Assembly: GCF_040676675.1 (NCBI RefSeq)
Contig: NZ_JBFAPK010000037.1
Location: 25,054-89,053 of the forward strand
Length of the DNA: 64,000 nucleotides
Reading direction: 5' to 3'
DNA from: JBFAPK01 sp040676675
GTDB lineage: Bacteria > Actinomycetota > Actinomycetes > Mycobacteriales > Micromonosporaceae
The notes beneath the pieces are model-generated. The model did no database searches. It was not told the origin of the DNA and was given only the letters and a program-made list of their open reading frames with translations. Below, in pieces: positions 49,496-58,933 of the stretch (position 1 is its first letter; each line of letters starts with the position of its first letter). The translations under genes and the position numbers were made by a program.

Positions 49496-50329
49496 TCACT
49501 TCGTCCGGGCGTGCTGCCACTGGGCGGCGAGGGTCTGGACCGCCTTGGTGACGGCGTCCGCCTCGGCCTGGGTGAGCTTGCCGTCCTTGACGGCCTGGTC
49601 GAGACGCTGCTTGAGCTGGGCGGTGCGGTCGGTCTTCGTACCGGCGTCGGGCTTGTGGTCGGCCCGGTGCTGGTCGCGCAGCTTCTGCAGGGCGGCGGTG
49701 ACCTTGTCCTGGCTCACGCCGAGTTCCTTGGCGAGCGCGGCGGCGAACCCGGACCGGTCCGCGTCGCGCCGCTGACCGTGGTCGCGCCACTGCCCGTGCC
49801 CGGCCCACCGACCGGACCTGTCCTGCGCGCTGCCCCGCTGGTCGGACCCGCCGGACTGGCCCTGCGGCCCGCCGGTACGGTGCTGCCACTGGCCACCCCA
49901 CCAGCCCCGACCGGGGAGCACGCCGGCGTCGATCGCCTTGGTGACGGCGTCCGCCTCGGCCTGGGTGAGCTTGCCGTCCTTGACGGCCTGGTCGAGGCGC
50001 TGCTTGAGCTGGGCGGTGCGGTCGGTCTTCGTGCCGGCGTCGGGCTTGTGGTCGGCCCGGTGCTGGTCGCGCAGCTGCTGGAGGGCGGCGGTGACCTTGT
50101 CCTGGCTCACGCCGAGTTCCTTGGCGAGCGCGGCGGCGAAGCCCTCGCCCCGCTGGCCCTGCGCGGTCGACGGGGAGGCGGTCGACCGGGCCGCCGGGCT
50201 GCTCGATCCGGACGGCGCCGGAGAGCCGTCGGAGGCGAACGCCATCGCCGGCGCCGCGATCCCCAGGCCGAGTACCCCGGCCGCCGCCAGGCCGGCCAAC
50301 GTGGTCTTGCGTGAAATCGGGCGGTGCAT
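49496..50329 (-). CDS. secreted protein with two near-identical 66-residue repeats
   Basis: 277 residues. A signal peptide (SRKTTLAGLAAAGVLGLGIAAPAMA) is followed by a Ser/Pro linker and two copies of a charged helical module beginning GFAAALAKELGVSQDKVTAAL and ending QAVKDGKLTQAEADAVTKA, separated by a Gly/Gln/Arg-rich spacer with WWGGQWQHRTGG. The two copies are nearly identical at DNA level (offset 393 bp, about 207 bp long), pointing to recent duplication. The module resembles helical repeats of actinobacterial surface/secreted proteins; no function known. ATG 50329. Confidence 0.7.
   Translation of the reverse strand: MHRPISRKTTLAGLAAAGVLGLGIAAPAMAFASDGSPAPSGSSSPAARSTASPSTAQGQRGEGFAAALAKELGVSQDKVTAALQQLRDQHRADHKPDAGTKTDRTAQLKQRLDQAVKDGKLTQAEADAVTKAIDAGVLPGRGWWGGQWQHRTGGPQGQSGGSDQRGSAQDRSGRWAGHGQWRDHGQRRDADRSGFAAALAKELGVSQDKVTAALQKLRDQHRADHKPDAGTKTDRTAQLKQRLDQAVKDGKLTQAEADAVTKAVQTLAAQWQHARTK
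49541..50140. repeat. pair of 207-bp near-identical direct repeats
   Basis: Copy 1 about 49541-49747, copy 2 about 49934-50140 (offset 393 bp, in frame), inside the secreted protein gene. Differences are a few third-position changes (GAGACGC/GAGGCGC, TACC/TGCC, CTTCTGCAG/CTGCTGGAG). Confidence 0.88.
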
Positions 50330-50488
50330 CGGATCTCCAGGTTCCTCGTGGTGCGGATGAAGGCCCGATGCTGCCGGACGAGCCTGTGCCGAAGCGCCGG
50401 TTCAGCTGGGACGATGCTGAGAATCTTGGACAAATGGGCCGGATTGGCGCCGCCGTCGCACCGCTTGTCCGATGCCGCGCCTGAACCG

Positions 50489-51418
50489 TTACTGAACGGC
50501 CGGGCTGACGGTCAGCGTGCCGGCGGCCGTGTCCAGCGTCGCCGGTACCCCCACCGGGACGGTGAGCTGGCCGGTGCCGTGCCCGATCGGCAGGCCGCCG
50601 AGGACCGGTACGCCCAGGTCGCCGAGGCGGTCGGTGAGCACGTCGGCGACGCTGACCGGCCACTCGTCGGCGCAGTTGGTGAACTGGCCCACCGCCACTC
50701 CGGCGAGCTTCGCGAGCGCCCCCGAGCGGCGCAGCTGCGTGAGCATCCGGTCGACCCGGTACGGCGCCTCCGCCACGTCCTCGACCAGCAGGATCGCGCC
50801 GGTCAGGTCGGGCATGTCCGGGGTGCCGAGGGAGGAGACGATCAGGCAGAGGTTGCCGCCGATCAACGGGCCGGTGGCGGTACCGGGCACCAGCACGTCG
50901 GCCGTCTCCTCGGTCTCCACCCGCGCCACCGTCACCGGCTCGGTGGTGGTCAGCGCCGCGTGCAGCGCCTCCGCCGAGCGCAGCGGCGTACGGTCGTCGA
51001 GCCAGGCCATCCCCGGGCCGTGCACGGTGGCGAGCCGGGCGCCCCGCCAGAGCGCCAGTTGCAGGGCGGTGATGTCGGAGAAACCGGCCACCACCTTCGG
51101 GTCGCGCCGTACCGCCGCCATGTCGATCGCGTCGACCATCCGCTGCGCGCCGTACCCGCCCCGGGTGCAGAGCACGCCGCGGATCTCCGGATCGGCGAAG
51201 GCCCGGTTGACGTCCTCCGCCCGGGTCGCGTCGTCGCCGGCGAGGTAGCCCTGCCGCTCGTACACGTGCGGCGCGAGGACCGGTCGCAGCCCCCAGCCGG
51301 TGAGCAGCTCCACGCCGCGGGCCACCCGCTCGGGGCGGGTCGGTCCGGAGGGCGACACCAGCATCACCGCGTCGCCGGGGCGCAGGGCGGGCGGGCGTAC
51401 GGCCGGATCCAGGGTCAC
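50489..51418 (-). CDS. LD-carboxypeptidase (peptidase S66, LdcA/MccF)
   Basis: 309 residues. Core motifs: VMLVSPSGPTRPERVARG, VLCTRGGYGAQRMVD (Ser nucleophile region Y-G), DITALQLALW, and the C-terminal LLVEDVAEAPYRVDRMLTQL (Glu/His region) with GLPIGHGTGQLTVPVGVP. It cleaves the L,D-peptide bond of murein tetrapeptides in recycling, or detoxifies microcin-like adducts. GTG 51418 follows GAGGAGGC. Divergent from the amidotransferase gene. Confidence 0.88.
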   Translation of the reverse strand: MTLDPAVRPPALRPGDAVMLVSPSGPTRPERVARGVELLTGWGLRPVLAPHVYERQGYLAGDDATRAEDVNRAFADPEIRGVLCTRGGYGAQRMVDAIDMAAVRRDPKVVAGFSDITALQLALWRGARLATVHGPGMAWLDDRTPLRSAEALHAALTTTEPVTVARVETEETADVLVPGTATGPLIGGNLCLIVSSLGTPDMPDLTGAILLVEDVAEAPYRVDRMLTQLRRSGALAKLAGVAVGQFTNCADEWPVSVADVLTDRLGDLGVPVLGGLPIGHGTGQLTVPVGVPATLDTAAGTLTVSPAVQ

Positions 51419-51529
51419 ACGGGCCTCCTCGCTCGTCGCGGACCACGCCCGGAATCGCGCGGACCGCGCGCGGACCCGTCGCGGATCACGCGCGAACGGA
51501 GCCTATCGGGGCGACCGGACGGCACCGAC

Positions 51530-51535
51530 TAGCCT
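51530..51535 (+). promoter_or_regulatory. -10 box TAGCCT for the glutamine amidotransferase gene
   Basis: TAGCCT ends seven bases before GTG 51543; no ribosome site. Confidence 0.5.
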
Positions 51536-51542
51536 CGACACC

Positions 51543-52310
51543 GTGGCAACCGCGCTGGTGATCGAGAATGACCCGACGGACGACGCGCGCCGGTTGGGGG
51601 AGTGGCTGACCGAGGCCGGACTGGAACTGCGGGTCCTGCGCCCGTACGCGGGCGAGGCCCTGCCGGAGGAGCTGGACGGCTTCGCGGCGTTCGTCGTGCT
51701 CGGCGGCGAGCAGCAGGCGTACCCGGGGCCGGACGGCACCCCGGGAGCGCCCTGGTTCCCCGCCCTGGAGGCGTTGCTGCGCAAGGCGGTACGCCGTCGG
51801 GTGCCGACCCTCGGGGTCTGCCTCGGCGCGCAGCTGCTCGCCACCGCGCACGCCGGTACGGTCGAGCGCAGCACCGCCGGCCCGGAGGTCGGTCCCGGGC
51901 TGGTCGGCAAGCGGGACGCGGCCGACGGCGACCCGCTGTTCAAGTGGGTCCCGCTGATGCCCGACGTCTTCCAGTGGCACTCCGACGAGATCACCGAGCT
52001 GCCGCACGGCGCGGTACTGCTGGCCGCCTCCACCCGCTACCCGAACCAGGCGTTCCGGATGGGGGACCGGGCCTGGGGGCTGCAGTTCCACATCGAGTGC
52101 GACACCGAAATGATCGCCGCCTGGGCGGCCGACTCGGCGCTCCTGGCCGAGCTGGGCTACGACCCCGAGCGGGTGGTCGCCGCCTGCGCGGCGGTGATGC
52201 CCGACGTCGAGGAGGTCTGGCAGCCGTTCGCGGTGCGCTTCGCCGCGCTCGCCCAGGGGCAGCTGGAGGGGGCCGCGCCGCGCCGCGACCTGCCGCTGCT
52301 CGGCCACTAG
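51543..52310 (+). CDS. class I glutamine amidotransferase-like protein
   Basis: 255 residues. Catalytic Cys in TLGVCLGAQLLATAHAG, His in GLQFHIECDTEM, and Glu two residues later complete a class I triad. ATALVIENDPTDDARRLGEWL begins the domain. Family members hydrolyse glutamine for ammonia; a stand-alone unit of this type next to glnE is common in actinobacteria, but its acceptor is unknown. GTG 51543 follows TAGCCT (leaderless). glnE starts eight bases after its stop. Confidence 0.87.
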   Translation: MATALVIENDPTDDARRLGEWLTEAGLELRVLRPYAGEALPEELDGFAAFVVLGGEQQAYPGPDGTPGAPWFPALEALLRKAVRRRVPTLGVCLGAQLLATAHAGTVERSTAGPEVGPGLVGKRDAADGDPLFKWVPLMPDVFQWHSDEITELPHGAVLLAASTRYPNQAFRMGDRAWGLQFHIECDTEMIAAWAADSALLAELGYDPERVVAACAAVMPDVEEVWQPFAVRFAALAQGQLEGAAPRRDLPLLGH

Positions 52311-52318
52311 GGGACCGG

Positions 52319-55300
52319 ATGACCAGACCGACGAGCGCCCGCGGCCGGCTCGCCCGGTACGGCTTCGGGGTGGCCGACGGCGACGGCGGGGCCCGGGCGG
52401 CCGACCTGCTCGGTCCCGACGGGCTCGGCCTCTGGGATCCGGCCCGACAGGAGCCGGCCGGCGACGCCGCCGAGCTGCTCAAGGCCCTGTCCCGGGCCGC
52501 CGACCCGGACCTGGCGCTGCGCCAGCTGCACCGCGTCGTCGAGGCCGAAGGGCGCACCGGGGCGACCGAGCACGGGGCCACCGGGGCGACCGGGCGCGGA
52601 GCCACCGGGGCGGCGGGCTCCCCAGGACCACCCGCGAGCGGCATCGGCGCGACGGCGGACGGCCCCGGGGCGGCGGGCTCGCCGCTGCTGGCCGCGCTGC
52701 GTACCGATCCGGGGCTGCGCCGCCGGCTGATCGCCGTACTCGGGGCCTCCTCCGCGCTCGGCGACCACCTGGTGGCCAACCCGGGGCACTGGCGGGCGCT
52801 GGCGACCACGGACGGGCGGGCGCCGCTGGCCGACGGGACGCTCGAACCGGAGCCCGGACCGGACGCGGCGCCGGCGGCCGGCGAGCCGATGTCGATCCCC
52901 GCGCTGCGGCAGGCGTACCGGCTCGCCCTGCTGCGCGTCGCGGCGGCCGACCTGACCGGCGGACAGGGCCTGGAGCAGACGATGGCGGCGCTCTCCGCGC
53001 TGGCCGACGCCACCCTGGCCGCCGCGTACCGGATCGCCGTCGCCGAGCTGCCCGCCGGTACGCCGCCACCGCGGCTGGCCGTGGTGGCGATGGGCAAGTG
53101 CGGGGGCGTGGAACTCAACTACGTCTCCGACGTCGACGTGATCTTCGTGGCGGCCGCCGACGAGGACCTGACCGCCGGCACCGCGGTCGCCACCCGGCTG
53201 ATCCACATCTGCGGGCTGGTCGCCTGGCCGGTGGATGCCGCGCTGCGCCCCGAGGGCAACCGCGGCCCGCTGGTGCGTACCCTCGCCAGCCACCTCGCCT
53301 ACTACCGCCGCTGGGCCCGCACCTGGGAGTTCCAGGCGCTGCTCAAGGCCCGGCCGGCGGCCGGGGACACCGCGCTGGCCGAGGAGTGGATCGGCCAGCT
53401 CGCGCCGCTGCTGTGGCGGGCCGCCGAGCGCCCGGAGGCCGTCGACGACATCCGGGCCATGCGGCGCAAGATCCTCGACAACATCCCGCCGCGCGAGCTG
53501 GAACGCGAGATCAAGCGCGGGCCGGGCGGGCTGCGCGACATCGAGTTCGCCGTCCAGGTGCTCCAGCTGGTGCACGGCCGGATCGACGAGTCGCTGCGCG
53601 AACCCGGCACCATCCCGGCGCTGCGGGCGCTCGTCGCCGGCGGCTACGTCGGCCGCGCCGACGGCGAGGCGCTGCTGCGCGGCTACCGCTTCCTGCGCGC
53701 CGTCGAGCACCGGCTGCAGTTGCAGGGGCTGCGCCGCACGCACACCGTACCGACCGACCCGGCCGCGCTGCGCTGGCTGGCGCACGCGCTCGGCTACACC
53801 GCCACCCCGGCCCAGGACGCGGTCGAGGCGTTCCGCGCCGAGTGGGTCGCCCACGCCACCGAGGTACGCCGGCTGCACGCCAAGCTGCTCTACCGCCCGC
53901 TGCTGGAGGCGGTGGCCCGGGTACCGGCGGACGGGCTGCGGATGACTCCCGAGGCGGCCCGGCACCGGCTGGAGATCCTCGGCTTCGCCGACCCGTCCGG
54001 GGCGCTGCGGCACCTGGAGGCGCTCACCGGCGGGGTGACCCGTACCGCCGCGATCCAGCGCACGCTGCTGCCCGTACTGCTGCAGGAGTTCGCCGACGCG
54101 CCCGAGCCCGACCGCGGCCTGCTGAACTACCGCCGCGTCTCGGACAAGCTCGGCGGCACCCCCTGGTACCTGCGGTTGCTGCGCGACGAGGGTCCGGTGG
54201 CCCGGCGGCTCGCCCGCGAGCTGGCGCTCTCCCGCTACGTGGCCGACCTGCTCGCCCGCGACCCGGAGGCGCTGCGGCTGCTCGCCCAGGACGCCGAGCT
54301 GACCCCGCGCTCCGCCGAGGTGCTCTGCGAGGGGTTCGCGGCGGCGGCCAACCGGCACCTGGCCGGCGGCGGGGCCAGCCCGACGGACCCGGCCGAGGCG
54401 ATCCGCGCCGTACGGGCGCTGCGCCGGCGCGAACTGTTCCGGCTGGCCTGCGCCGACGTGCTGCGCCACGCCGGATCGCTGGCCCCGGTCGGGCCGGGGA
54501 CGGGCGGCGCCGCCACCGGGCTGGGCGCCGCGAACCCGACCGCCGGAACCGCCGCCGCCGCGACGCTGGACATCGACGTCCTCGGCGCGGCGCTCTCGGC
54601 GGTCACCGACGCGACCCTCGCCGCCGCGCTCCAGGCCGCCCGGGCGACCCACCCCGGCCCGCCGGGGCTGCGCTTCGCGGTCATCGGCATGGGCCGGCTC
54701 GGCGGGTACGAGATGAACTACCTCTCCGACGCCGACGTGCTCTTCGTCTACGAGCCCCCGAGCGGAGTGGCCGAGGACGCCGCCAGCGCCGCGGCGCACG
54801 CCATCGCCGAGGAGCTGCGCCGGCTGCTCGGCATGCCGGCGCCCGACCCGCCGCTCGGCGTCGACGCCGACCTGCGGCCGGAGGGGCGGCAGGGTCCGCT
54901 GGTGCGCAGCCTCGCCGCGTACGCGCAGTACTACGCCCGCTGGTCCCGGGTCTGGGAGGCGCAGGCGCTGCTGCGGGCCCGGTTCGTCTGCGGCGACGCC
55001 GAGCTGGGGCGCGCCTTCGAGGAGATCGCCAACCCGGTGCGCTACCCGCGGCGGGGGCTGACCCGCGAGCAGGTGGTCGAGATCCGGCGGATCAAGGCGC
55101 GGGTGGAGACCGAGCGGCTGCCCCGGGGCGCCGACCCGGCCACCCACACCAAGCTCGGCCGGGGCGGGCTGGCCGACGTCGAGTGGGCGGTACAGCTCGT
55201 GCAGCTGCGCCACGGCGGGCACGTGCCGGCGCTGCGCAGCACCCGTACGCTCGACGCGCTCGCCGCCGCCCGCGACGCCGGGCTGATCGAGGCGGCGGAC

Positions 55301-55519
55301 GCGGCGGCGATGGCGGCGGGCTGGCGGCTGGCCGCCCAGGTACGCAACGCGCTGATGCTGGTCCGGGGCCGGGCCGGGGACCAGCTGCCCCGACACGGAG
55401 TCGAGCTGGCCGGGGTGGTCCGGCTGCTCGGCGGGCACGACCCGGGTGAGTTCCTCGACGAGTACCTGCGCACCGCGCGGCGCTCCCGCGCGGCCGTGGA
55501 GCGGGTACTCGATGCCTGA
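52319..55519 (+). CDS. glnE: glutamine synthetase adenylyltransferase/adenylyl-removing enzyme
   Basis: 1066 residues. Two nucleotidyltransferase halves: first VVAMGKCGGVELNYVSDVDVIFV (D-x-D), second VIGMGRLGGYEMNYLSDADVLFV. Each is followed by a helical bundle domain (PPRELEREIKRGPGGLRDIEF; LRDARFVCG-like segment). It adds or removes AMP on the Tyr of GlnA according to nitrogen state. Residues about 75-120 are a Gly/Ala/Thr-rich insert (GATEHGATGATGRGATGAAG). ATG 52319 closely follows the amidotransferase stop. Partner glnA (57413-58837) and its adenylylation Tyr lie in the window. Confidence 0.93.
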   Translation: MTRPTSARGRLARYGFGVADGDGGARAADLLGPDGLGLWDPARQEPAGDAAELLKALSRAADPDLALRQLHRVVEAEGRTGATEHGATGATGRGATGAAGSPGPPASGIGATADGPGAAGSPLLAALRTDPGLRRRLIAVLGASSALGDHLVANPGHWRALATTDGRAPLADGTLEPEPGPDAAPAAGEPMSIPALRQAYRLALLRVAAADLTGGQGLEQTMAALSALADATLAAAYRIAVAELPAGTPPPRLAVVAMGKCGGVELNYVSDVDVIFVAAADEDLTAGTAVATRLIHICGLVAWPVDAALRPEGNRGPLVRTLASHLAYYRRWARTWEFQALLKARPAAGDTALAEEWIGQLAPLLWRAAERPEAVDDIRAMRRKILDNIPPRELEREIKRGPGGLRDIEFAVQVLQLVHGRIDESLREPGTIPALRALVAGGYVGRADGEALLRGYRFLRAVEHRLQLQGLRRTHTVPTDPAALRWLAHALGYTATPAQDAVEAFRAEWVAHATEVRRLHAKLLYRPLLEAVARVPADGLRMTPEAARHRLEILGFADPSGALRHLEALTGGVTRTAAIQRTLLPVLLQEFADAPEPDRGLLNYRRVSDKLGGTPWYLRLLRDEGPVARRLARELALSRYVADLLARDPEALRLLAQDAELTPRSAEVLCEGFAAAANRHLAGGGASPTDPAEAIRAVRALRRRELFRLACADVLRHAGSLAPVGPGTGGAATGLGAANPTAGTAAAATLDIDVLGAALSAVTDATLAAALQAARATHPGPPGLRFAVIGMGRLGGYEMNYLSDADVLFVYEPPSGVAEDAASAAAHAIAEELRRLLGMPAPDPPLGVDADLRPEGRQGPLVRSLAAYAQYYARWSRVWEAQALLRARFVCGDAELGRAFEEIANPVRYPRRGLTREQVVEIRRIKARVETERLPRGADPATHTKLGRGGLADVEWAVQLVQLRHGGHVPALRSTRTLDALAAARDAGLIEAADAAAMAAGWRLAAQVRNALMLVRGRAGDQLPRHGVELAGVVRLLGGHDPGEFLDEYLRTARRSRAAVERVLDA

Positions 55520-57287
55520 CCGGGCCGGCGCGGTCCCGGTCCCCGACGCGGCCCGCACGGCACGCGGCGGGGCGGCGCCGGCCGCGACCCCGCCGGCCGG
55601 AACCGGTCGGGCGGCGATCCGGCCCGCCCGGGTCACCCTGACGGCCGGCCTGCTGGCGCTCGGCTGCGCGGCGGCGTTCCTGGCCGCCCCGCCGCTCGGT
55701 ACCGACCTCTCGGCCCAGGTCGCCCGCGCCTCGTTCTTCCACCGGCACGGCGCCGCCCCGGTCGACTTCGGCTGGTACGGCGGCGTCTCGCCGTACGGCT
55801 ACAGCCCGCTCACCCCGCCGCTGATGAGCTGGCTGGGGCCCGGCACCCTCGGCCCCCGGATCGCCGGTGCGCTGGCGCTGCTCGTCGCCGCCGTCGCGTT
55901 CGCGCTGCTGCTGGTCCGTACCGCCGCCCGCCGGCCGCTGCCGGCCGCGCTGCTCGGCGCGGTCTGTATCGCCGGCAACCTGGTCTCCGGCCGGGTCACC
56001 TACGCGATCGGGGTGGCGTTCGGGCTGCTCGCCCTGCTCGCGCTCACGCTGGCCCGGCGCGGGCCGCGGCTCGCGACAGCGCTGCCGGCGGCGGTGCTCG
56101 CCGGGGCCGCCAGCCCGGTCGCCGGGCTCTTCGCCGGGTTGGCCGGCGCGGCGCTGGTGCTCGGGGCTGTATCGAGGTCACCGGCCGGGCGGCGGTCCGG
56201 GCAGGGACGGGCGGTCGACGGGCTGCTGCTGGCGCTCGCCGCCGCGGTGCCGGTGGCCGGGCTGGGATTCGGCTTCGGTGCGGGCGGCTGGATGAACATC
56301 AGCCTGCTCGACGCGGCCCGCGCCGGGACCGCCAGCCTCGCCGTCGCGCTGCTGGTGCCGCTGCGGCCGGTACGGGCCGGCGCGCTCCTCGCGACGCTGG
56401 GCGTGGCGGCGGCCTGCGCGGTACACACCCCGGTCGGGCTGAACGCGACCCGGCTGGCCGCGATGTTCACGCTCCCGGTGCTGGTCGGGTACGCGCCGCC
56501 GCCGGCCGTCCTGGCCCGCCGGCTCGGCCGTTCCGGCGGGGCGTGGGCGCTCGCGGCGCTGCTGGCGGTGCTCGCGGTCTGGCAGCCGCCGGTCTCGGTC
56601 GCCGACCTGCGCGCCGCCGGGGACCCGACCGCCGCCCGGGGCTACTTCCGGCCGCTCCTGGACGAACTGCGCCGCCGCGGGCCCGCCCGGGTCGAGGTGG
56701 TGCCGACCGCGAACTACTGGGAGGCGGCGTACGTGCCCGAGGCCGCCCCGCTGGCCCGGGGCTGGCTGCGCCAGGCCGACCAGGCGTACCACCGGCTCTT
56801 CCTGGACGGCAGCGTCGACGCCGACTCGTACGCCGCCTGGCTGCGCGACAACGGCGTCGGGTACGTGGCGCTGGCCGGAGCGAAACCGTCCTGGGTGGGC
56901 CGGCGCGAGGCGGAGCTGGTCCGGGCCGGCCTGCCGTACCTGACCCCGGTGTGGCGGGGCGGGGACTGGACCCTCTACGCCGTCGCGGAGCCGACGTCGA
57001 TCGTGGCCGGCGCCGAACTGGTGGCGGCGGACGCGGCGGGCGTCACCTTCGACGCGCCGGCGGGCGCGGGCGAGGTCCTGGTGCGGGTGCGCTGGTCGCG
57101 CTGGCTGCGCCTGACCGGGCCGACCGGTCCGGTCGGCCCGGTCGGGGTGGCCGGCTCGCGGGCGGTGGTCCGGCCCGGCTGCCTGGCGCCGCAGGGGGAG
57201 TGGACCACCGTACGGGTGTCGCAGCCGGGCCGGTACGTGCTCAGCGGGAGCCTGACGGCGGCGGGTCCGTTCTGTCCGGACCGCTGA
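55512..57287 (+). CDS. multi-pass membrane protein, glycosyltransferase-like
   Basis: 591 residues. About 10 transmembrane segments in the first 380 residues (for example ITLTAGLLALGCAAAFLAAPP-like start, VAFALLLVRTAARRPLP, VAFGLLALLALTLARRG), then a soluble C-terminal part with NYWEAAYVPEAAPLARGWLRQ and YAAWLRDNGVGYVALAG. This resembles actinobacterial lipid-linked-sugar or DUF2298/GT39-like membrane proteins. ATG 55512 overlaps the glnE stop by eight bases. Function unknown; it may act in envelope glycan synthesis. Confidence 0.65.
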   Translation: MPDRAGAVPVPDAARTARGGAAPAATPPAGTGRAAIRPARVTLTAGLLALGCAAAFLAAPPLGTDLSAQVARASFFHRHGAAPVDFGWYGGVSPYGYSPLTPPLMSWLGPGTLGPRIAGALALLVAAVAFALLLVRTAARRPLPAALLGAVCIAGNLVSGRVTYAIGVAFGLLALLALTLARRGPRLATALPAAVLAGAASPVAGLFAGLAGAALVLGAVSRSPAGRRSGQGRAVDGLLLALAAAVPVAGLGFGFGAGGWMNISLLDAARAGTASLAVALLVPLRPVRAGALLATLGVAAACAVHTPVGLNATRLAAMFTLPVLVGYAPPPAVLARRLGRSGGAWALAALLAVLAVWQPPVSVADLRAAGDPTAARGYFRPLLDELRRRGPARVEVVPTANYWEAAYVPEAAPLARGWLRQADQAYHRLFLDGSVDADSYAAWLRDNGVGYVALAGAKPSWVGRREAELVRAGLPYLTPVWRGGDWTLYAVAEPTSIVAGAELVAADAAGVTFDAPAGAGEVLVRVRWSRWLRLTGPTGPVGPVGVAGSRAVVRPGCLAPQGEWTTVRVSQPGRYVLSGSLTAAGPFCPDR

Positions 57288-57290
57288 GCC

Positions 57291-57317
57291 GGCCGGTGGT
57301 CGGCCCCCCGACCGGCC
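57291..57317. terminator. GC-rich hairpin between convergent genes
   Basis: GGCCGGT (57291-57297) and ACCGGCC (57311-57317) pair, with an inner GGTCGG...CC part able to add pairing. It separates the membrane-protein gene from glnA. Confidence 0.4.
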
Positions 57318-57412
57318 GGCCGCCCTCGGCCCCCGCGTCGGCGCCGGTGGCGAAGCCGAACGGGCCGGCCCGCGCGCTGCGGACCGGCCCGGTGGTGCTG
57401 CTGAGTCGAGGC

Positions 57413-58837
57413 TCAGACGTCGTAGTACATCGCGAACTCGTGCGGGGTCGGCCGCAGGCGGACCGGGTCGACCTCGTTGGTCCGCTTCCAGTCGATCCAG
57501 GTCGAGATCAGGTCCGGCGTGAAGACGCCGCCCTCCAGCAGGAAGTCGTGGTCGGCCTCCAGCGAGTCCAGCACCTCGGGGAGCGAGCCCGGCACCTGCT
57601 TGACCGAACCCCACTCCTCCGGCGGGAGGTCGTAGAGGTCCTTGTCGATCGGCTCCGGCGGCTCGATCTTGCTCTTGATGCCGTCGAGGCCGGCCATCAG
57701 CATCGCCGAGAAGGCGAGGTAGACGTTCGCCGAGGGGTCCGGCACCCGGAACTCGACCCGCTTGGCCTTCGCGTTGCTGCCGGTCACCGGGATGCGGGTG
57801 CAGGCGGAGCGGTTGCGCTGCGAGTAGACCAGGTTCACCGGCGCCTCGAAGCCCGGCACCAGGCGGCGGTACGAGTTGACCGTCGGGTTGGTGAAGGCGA
57901 GCAGCGACGGCGCGTGGTGCAGTAGGCCGCCGATGTACCAGCGCGCGGTGTCCGACAGGCCCGCGTAGCCGGTCTCGTCGTAGAAGAGCGGCTCGCCGTT
58001 CAGCCAGAGGCTCTGGTGGGTGTGCATGCCCGAGCCGTTGTCGCCGAAGAGCGGCTTGGGCATGAAGGTCGCGGTCTTGCCGTTGGCCCAGGCCGTGTTC
58101 TTCACGATGTACTTGAAGAGCTGCAACTGGTCGCCGGCGTGCAGCAGGGTCGAGAACTTGTAGTTGATCTCAGCCTGGCCGGCGGTGCCGACCTCGTGGT
58201 GCGCGCGCTCCACGGTGAAGCCGGTGTCGACCAGCCGACGGACGATCGCGTCCCGCAGGTCGGCGTAGTGGTCCACCGGCGGTACCGGGAAGTAGCCGCC
58301 CTTGTAGGCGGTCTTGTAGCCCCGGTTGCCGCCCTCCTCCTCGCGACCGGTGTTCCACCAGCCCTCGATGGAGTCGATGTAGTAGTAGGACTGGTTCGCC
58401 GAGGTCTCGTGCCGGATGGAGTCGAAGATGTAGAACTCCGCCTCCGGGCCGAAGTAGGCCGTGTCCGCGATGCCGCTGGCCGCGAGGTACGACTCCGCCT
58501 TCTTGGCGACGTTGCGCGGGTCGCGCGAGTACGCCTCCCGGGTGAACGGGTCGTGGATGAAGAAGTTGAGGGCCAGGGTCTTCTGCGCCCGGAAGGGGTC
58601 GATGAAGGCGGTGGCCACGTCGGGCAGGAGCAGCATGTCCGACTCGTGGATCGCCTGGAAGCCACGGATCGACGATCCGTCGAAGGCGAGGCCGTCGGTG
58701 AAAACGCTCTCGTCGAAGGACTCGACCGGCAGGTTGAAGTGCTGCATCACGCCGGGCAGGTCACAGAAGCGTACATCGACGAACTTTACGTCCTCATTCT
58801 TGAGGTATCGCAGGAGTTCCTCGGGATTGGCGAACAC
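57413..58837 (-). CDS. glnA: glutamine synthetase type I, catalytic (GlnA)
   Basis: 474 residues. Strong GS-I: FCDLPGVMQHFNLPV, GLAFDGSSIRGFQAIHESDM, AYFGPEAEFYIFD, MPKPLFGDNGSGMHTHQSLW, RIPVTGSNAKAKRVEFRVPD and the adenylylation site LYDLPPEEW, with Tyr about residue 402, the substrate of GlnE. GTG 58837 is chosen because GGAGG lies five to six bases upstream; an in-frame ATG at 58858 precedes it. A consensus GlnR box stands 80-96 bp before this start. Makes glutamine from glutamate and ammonia. Confidence 0.96.
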   Translation of the reverse strand: MFANPEELLRYLKNEDVKFVDVRFCDLPGVMQHFNLPVESFDESVFTDGLAFDGSSIRGFQAIHESDMLLLPDVATAFIDPFRAQKTLALNFFIHDPFTREAYSRDPRNVAKKAESYLAASGIADTAYFGPEAEFYIFDSIRHETSANQSYYYIDSIEGWWNTGREEEGGNRGYKTAYKGGYFPVPPVDHYADLRDAIVRRLVDTGFTVERAHHEVGTAGQAEINYKFSTLLHAGDQLQLFKYIVKNTAWANGKTATFMPKPLFGDNGSGMHTHQSLWLNGEPLFYDETGYAGLSDTARWYIGGLLHHAPSLLAFTNPTVNSYRRLVPGFEAPVNLVYSQRNRSACTRIPVTGSNAKAKRVEFRVPDPSANVYLAFSAMLMAGLDGIKSKIEPPEPIDKDLYDLPPEEWGSVKQVPGSLPEVLDSLEADHDFLLEGGVFTPDLISTWIDWKRTNEVDPVRLRPTPHEFAMYYDV

Positions 58838-58917
58838 ACGTCCTCCTGGCGCGTCCACGGGGTGGCTGGGCTTCTGGCGACGCTATGGCCATGCGGTTGC
58901 CCGAGCATGTCTCTTCT

Positions 58918-58933
58918 GTTTCTGCCGTGTTAC
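58918..58933 (-). promoter_or_regulatory. GlnR box of glnA
   Basis: On the minus strand GTAAC-ACGGCA-GAAAC, an exact match to GTnAC-n6-GaAAC, about 80 bp before glnA. It indicates nitrogen-limited activation or repression by GlnR. Confidence 0.65.

Noticed and set aside
52307..55636. 1100-codon minus-strand frame over glnE
   Set aside because: Shadow of glnE; low-complexity translation.
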